Positions 60,279 to 64,000 of a DNA stretch of 64,000 nucleotides are shown one piece after another. The notes under the pieces are model-generated. The model made no database searches. It had not been told where the DNA came from and saw nothing but the letters and a program-made list of their open reading frames with translations. Source of the DNA: Aquatica leii (taxonomy: Eukaryota > Arthropoda > Insecta > Coleoptera > Lampyridae); contig CM069432.1 in NCBI GenBank assembly GCA_035610365.1, positions 174,590,035 to 174,654,034 of the forward strand, written 5' to 3'. The number at the start of each line of letters is the position of its first letter. The stretch's first letter is position 1. The position numbers were made by a program, and so were the translations under genes.

Positions 60279-63200
60279 GTTCTAGAAGGCTCTTGCGTTT
60301 GCAAGTAATTTCTCGGACGTTTCACTGCCCCCTTCTTAGGACTGTTCTGTCCCAGAACAGGAGACTGGATGCGACACCGGTAAAAGGGATCGTGGCGATA
60401 GTGGCAGCTTCCTCCATTTCGGCAACTTCCTTGGCCATAAAAGTAACAGTCAATGGACTTTTCCTGACCCAATACTCTCCTCGGTTGGTAACTACAGACC
60501 AACACTTGAACGCCTGTTCCTCGGAAGACGACCTCCAACATGTTTCGAACTGTCCTCCAATTCAATTGGTCTAAGCCACAACCAAGCTTGGGTACTGCCA
60601 ATTTCTTAACATGATGGAACTCCATTTGTCTCTTGAGACTCCATAATGTTCGCCACAGATCTTTGTATAACGGCTTGACACGTGAGTATTTCTTGGTGAC
60701 CAGATAGAAAACGAAGCGTCCGTCACCACGTAGTCCTAAAACCTTTCCGACTGCCGGTTGCTGTCTTCGTAATTCATCTAGCTGTCCAAACTTCTTTTTA
60801 AACACGACTGCAACCCCTTTGGACATGTCAAGCTCCTCGCTCACGCAATGTGCGATGGCGTAATCTTTTTGTGTCTGGAACAGGTCTTGTTGTTCCTCGG
60901 TGGTAACTCCGAACCTAGCTTTTCCAGAACCTCCGTATAAGTTCATAAACTTTTCGAACTCCATTTCTTCGATTGGATTCCTGGTTCTGCTACTTATTAC
61001 TCTGGTTCGGACCTGAACTTGCGGATTGTGGTTATCGCCAGCAAACGGGGCTAGACGATCGACGTGGACCACTTTTGGCTTGCCTCTGGGCGGTTTTCGG
61101 ATGCGGTATATAACATCGTTAATACGCTGCACGACTTCATAGGGGCCCTCCCATTGCCTTTGCAGCTTCGGCGACAAACCACGTCTCCTTTGAGGGTTAT
61201 ACAACCAAACCATATCGCCAGGTTGAAACCCACCATTTTGCGCCTTGACGTCATATCTTGTTTTCATCCTGTCGCTGGCAATTTGTGTGTTTTTACGAAC
61301 CTCTTCATGTACTTCGTCTAGCCTCTTTGCCAGCTTGCTGACGTAATCTTCTCCAGCGACTTCTTCTTCCGGTCTTCGTCCAAATTGAAGATCGCATGGT
61401 AATCTTATCTCACGACCGAGCATGACACAGGATGGTGTTTGGCCTGTGCTTTCGTGAACGGATGATCGGTACGCCATTAAGAAGAGGTGCAAGTACTGAT
61501 CCCAGTCTCTTTGATGTTCGGACACTACCTTGGCTAAGTACTTGCCCATTGTTCGATTCATTCGTTCAACCATGCCATCAGACTGAGGATGGAGAGGCGT
61601 TGTCCTAGTCTTTTTAATTCCTAACAGTCGGCAAACTTCTTGAAACAGCCCAGACTCAAAATTGCGGCCTTGATCGGAGTGTAATTCCAACGGAACTCCA
61701 AACCGGCAGAAAAACTCCTTTACTAATACGTCTGCGACTGTAGCTGCTTCCTGATTGGGTATGGCGTAAGCCTCCGTCCATTTCGTGAAATAATCCATTG
61801 CCACCAAGATGTATTTATTTCCCGAATCGGATTCTGGGAACGGCCCTGCGATGTCAATCGCTACTCTTTCCAAAGGGCTTCCTACGTTGTATTGTTTCAT
61901 GGGTGCTTTGCGCTTTCTCGCTGGACCATTTCCTAAAGCGCAGACTATGCATTTACGGCACCATTTCATGACGTCCTCTTTGCAGTTCATCCAGTAGAAT
62001 CGTTCTCGCACTTTACCCAACGTCTTCTTAATGCCAAAGTGTCCTCCTGATGTCCCATCGTGGAGATGCTTCAACACTTCGGTCACCCTGCTCTTCGGCA
62101 CTACCAGCTGTAGTCTGTTTCCCGTGCCCTCGGCACTTTCTAGGGATCGCTTAAGAAGACCGTCTTCTACTATCAAGGAGTCCCACTGCGCCCAGTACGC
62201 TTTGATATTTTTGCCCAAAGCACTCACTTTTTCCCAGGTTGGTCGTCGGCCGCTTTCTTTCCAGTCCAGGAGTAGTCTTATTTCAGGATCGTCTTCTTGT
62301 TCGCGACGTAACTGCTCAGGTTCCCACTCATCATCAACCATAGCAGTTCTCCGGAGACATTCGACTTTTTCTTCCAGTCGCGAACAATGGCTACAGTCCG
62401 CCGGACATGGTCTTCTGGACGAGGCATCAGCGTTTCGATGACTGCTTCCGGCACGGTGTTCTGTGTCATAGTCATACTCTTGCAGTCTCTCAATCCATCT
62501 TGCCACTTGTCCTTCTGGGTTACGGAACTGCAGAAGCCATTTTAAAGCGGCGTGGTCTGTTCTCAGTAAAAATTTTCGTCCATACAAATACTTGTAGAAA
62601 TGTTCGATGGACTTAACGACTGCTAACAGCTCCCTCCTAGTGACGCAATAATTCCTTTCTGGCCTGGACAAAACCTTGCTAAAATACGCGATAACCTTTT
62701 CTTGTCCATCTTGAATCTGCGAAAGGACCGCGCCTATGGCCAGATTGCTTGCGTCGGTATCCAAAACAAACTTTCCATCTTCTCGTGGATAACTCAACAT
62801 CGGCGAAGTGACTAGGGCCTGTTTTAGTTGAATTAAAGAATTTTCGCAGTCTTCATCCCATCTAAATTCTGCTTTTTCTTCGGTTAGTTTTGTCAATGGT
62901 TTGGCAATATTGGCAAATCCGGGAACAAATCTTCTATAATAAGTGCACAACCCAAGGAAACTTCGGACCTGATGTTTGTCGATCGGTCTTGGCCATGCTT
63001 GCACTGCTCGGATTTTGTCTGGGTCAGCCCTTACTCCATCTCTAGATACGACGTGGCCAAGGTATTGGACTTCCTTTTTAAATACGTGGCACTTCTTTGG
63101 GCTCAGTTTGAGGTTAGCCCCACGTAATCTCTGAAACACTTCCTTCAAGTTGTTCAAGTGCTCTTCAAACGACCTTCCAACCACGATCACGTCGTCCAGG

Positions 63201-64000
63201 TAAACCAAACACGTCTTCCAAGACAATCCGCGCAAGATGGTCTCCATCAAACGCTCGAACGTTGCAGGAGCGTTACACAGGCCGAAGGGCATTACAGTGA
63301 ACTGCCACAAACCAGTTCCGATCGTAAAAGCTGTTTTTTCACGATCCTTGGGTTCTAATTCTACCTGCCAGTATCCACTCTTTAAATCTAACGTAGAAAA
63401 CCACTGGGATCCTGACAGGGTGTCTAGCGTATCGTCAATTCTGGGTAAAGGGTAGCTGTCCTTTTTGGTCACGTCGTTTAGCTGCCTGTAGTCTACGCAA
63501 AACCTCGTTGATCCATCCTTCTTCTTTACGAGTACCACTGGGGATGCCCATGGGCTACTTGAAGGTTCAATCACGCCTTCCCTCTCCATATCCGTAATTA
63601 TTTGTTCGGCTTCTTCTCTTTTTGCCAAAGGAAGTCTGCGTGGATGTTGTCGTATCGGCCGAGCGTCTCCGGTATTAATTTTATGTTTCACCACGTTAGT
63701 TCTTCCTTTGGAGCCACTCTCCAGCGCGAACACATCTTGGTACTCTTGGATCAACACTTTAACTTTAGCCAGCTGGTCTTGGCTGAGGTTTTCGCATTTG
63801 GTGGTAAGAATGTCCAATAGATGTTGTGGACACTTCTTCGGCGACGTATCTTCGTTCGACTTCACGCATCTCACAATTTGTGATAGTGGCGTGCATTGGC
63901 CTACCACGGTCTTCTTTTTCAGCGTTACAGGATCTGAATTGATGTTTAAGATCCTTACTGGCATCGTCTTCTTTACTCGTACTAAAGTTCTGCCAACGAG
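60269..64000 (-). CDS. Ty3/gypsy Pol with a C-terminal TARG1-like macrodomain and CCCH finger (5' partial)
   Basis: The frame is open from the window edge to the stop at 60269; residue 1 below is the Met at 63964. RT lies at about 95-300 (FCVDYRQLND; YLDDVIVVG near 254), RNase H at about 395-520 (LDTDASNLAIGAVL; TDHAALKWLL), the integrase HHCC at about 635-680, and its core at about 690-800 (LHSDQGRNFES; HPQSDGMVERM). The integrase end has WEGPYEVV and VHVDRLAPF at about 930-970, where related Pol proteins usually stop. Here a linker is followed at about 1028-1160 by a macrodomain of the TARG1/OARD1 kind (AHCVSEELDMSKGVAV; FKKKFG; YLVTKK; GCGLDQLNW) that retains the Lys and Asp used for catalysis by TARG1. 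A CCCH finger (C-x7-C-x5-C-x3-H, about 1172-1190) comes next, then a short basic tail. The frame has no lesion. Protease and Gag lie outside the window. Confidence 0.93.
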   Translation of the reverse strand, partial: LVGRTLVRVKKTMPVRILNINSDPVTLKKKTVVGQCTPLSQIVRCVKSNEDTSPKKCPQHLLDILTTKCENLSQDQLAKVKVLIQEYQDVFALESGSKGRTNVVKHKINTGDARPIRQHPRRLPLAKREEAEQIITDMEREGVIEPSSSPWASPVVLVKKKDGSTRFCVDYRQLNDVTKKDSYPLPRIDDTLDTLSGSQWFSTLDLKSGYWQVELEPKDREKTAFTIGTGLWQFTVMPFGLCNAPATFERLMETILRGLSWKTCLVYLDDVIVVGRSFEEHLNNLKEVFQRLRGANLKLSPKKCHVFKKEVQYLGHVVSRDGVRADPDKIRAVQAWPRPIDKHQVRSFLGLCTYYRRFVPGFANIAKPLTKLTEEKAEFRWDEDCENSLIQLKQALVTSPMLSYPREDGKFVLDTDASNLAIGAVLSQIQDGQEKVIAYFSKVLSRPERNYCVTRRELLAVVKSIEHFYKYLYGRKFLLRTDHAALKWLLQFRNPEGQVARWIERLQEYDYDTEHRAGSSHRNADASSRRPCPADCSHCSRLEEKVECLRRTAMVDDEWEPEQLRREQEDDPEIRLLLDWKESGRRPTWEKVSALGKNIKAYWAQWDSLIVEDGLLKRSLESAEGTGNRLQLVVPKSRVTEVLKHLHDGTSGGHFGIKKTLGKVRERFYWMNCKEDVMKWCRKCIVCALGNGPARKRKAPMKQYNVGSPLERVAIDIAGPFPESDSGNKYILVAMDYFTKWTEAYAIPNQEAATVADVLVKEFFCRFGVPLELHSDQGRNFESGLFQEVCRLLGIKKTRTTPLHPQSDGMVERMNRTMGKYLAKVVSEHQRDWDQYLHLFLMAYRSSVHESTGQTPSCVMLGREIRLPCDLQFGRRPEEEVAGEDYVSKLAKRLDEVHEEVRKNTQIASDRMKTRYDVKAQNGGFQPGDMVWLYNPQRRRGLSPKLQRQWEGPYEVVQRINDVIYRIRKPPRGKPKVVHVDRLAPFAGDNHNPQVQVRTRVISSRTRNPIEEMEFEKFMNLYGGSGKARFGVTTEEQQDLFQTQKDYAIAHCVSEELDMSKGVAVVFKKKFGQLDELRRQQPAVGKVLGLRGDGRFVFYLVTKKYSRVKPLYKDLWRTLWSLKRQMEFHHVKKLAVPKLGCGLDQLNWRTVRNMLEVVFRGTGVQVLVCSYQPRRVLGQEKSIDCYFYGQGSCRNGGSCHYRHDPFYRCRIQSPVLGQNSPKKGAVKRPRNYLQTQEPSRTVI

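Overview
The window looks like AT-rich insect nuclear DNA dominated by transposable elements. The arthropod reading rests on a copia-type element whose primer-binding site matches the middle of initiator tRNA-Met, and on P-element/THAP, piggyBac, jockey, Penelope-like, hAT and Mutator-like remnants around two recognisable animal genes. I cannot name the species. A beetle or hemipteran would fit, but that is a guess.

Layout. 105-6210 is a young Ty1/copia element: its 217-bp LTRs differ at 2 sites, and a 1579-bp hAT element sits inside its pol. 6683-14114 holds two near-identical 2.2-kb copies of a terminal-inverted-repeat (TIR) element ending in CCCACACAGCAC. Between them are a Penelope-like GIY-YIG fragment and a decayed Ty3/gypsy pol. 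A hAT remnant (14117-15373) lies about 100 bp upstream of the host gene Noa36/ZNF330 (15475-16788, five exons). 17.6-38 kb is mostly non-coding, with a jockey remnant, a third CCCACACAGCAC copy, a P-element/THAP remnant, hAT and hairpin MITEs, and two piggyBac-like remnants. The host gene Sec24AB (COPII coat) is on the minus strand at 38009-41380, with an uninterrupted coding region. 42.1-49.1 kb carries two oppositely oriented copies of an element rich in GGACGTCC, a Penelope-like remnant and the start of a Mutator-type transposase gene.

50044-59044 is a set of elements nested inside one another. An outer element ends in CCCAGATAGCAC. Inside it is a hAT-type MITE (perfect 8-bp target duplication), inside that a TIR element (perfect 9-bp duplication), and inside that a complete Mutator-like element (perfect 9-bp duplication) with a four-exon transposase gene.

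The window ends in a minus-strand Ty3/gypsy element. Its uninterrupted Pol frame (60269 to the window edge) continues past the integrase into a TARG1/OARD1-like macrodomain that keeps both catalytic residues, followed by a CCCH zinc finger. This fusion is the strongest candidate for something undescribed. Second is a group of transposon families that share CCCA...GCA termini but each carry a different subterminal palindrome (TCCATATGGA, GGACGTCC, CAAGCTTG, GACGTC), with only 2-bp flanking matches.
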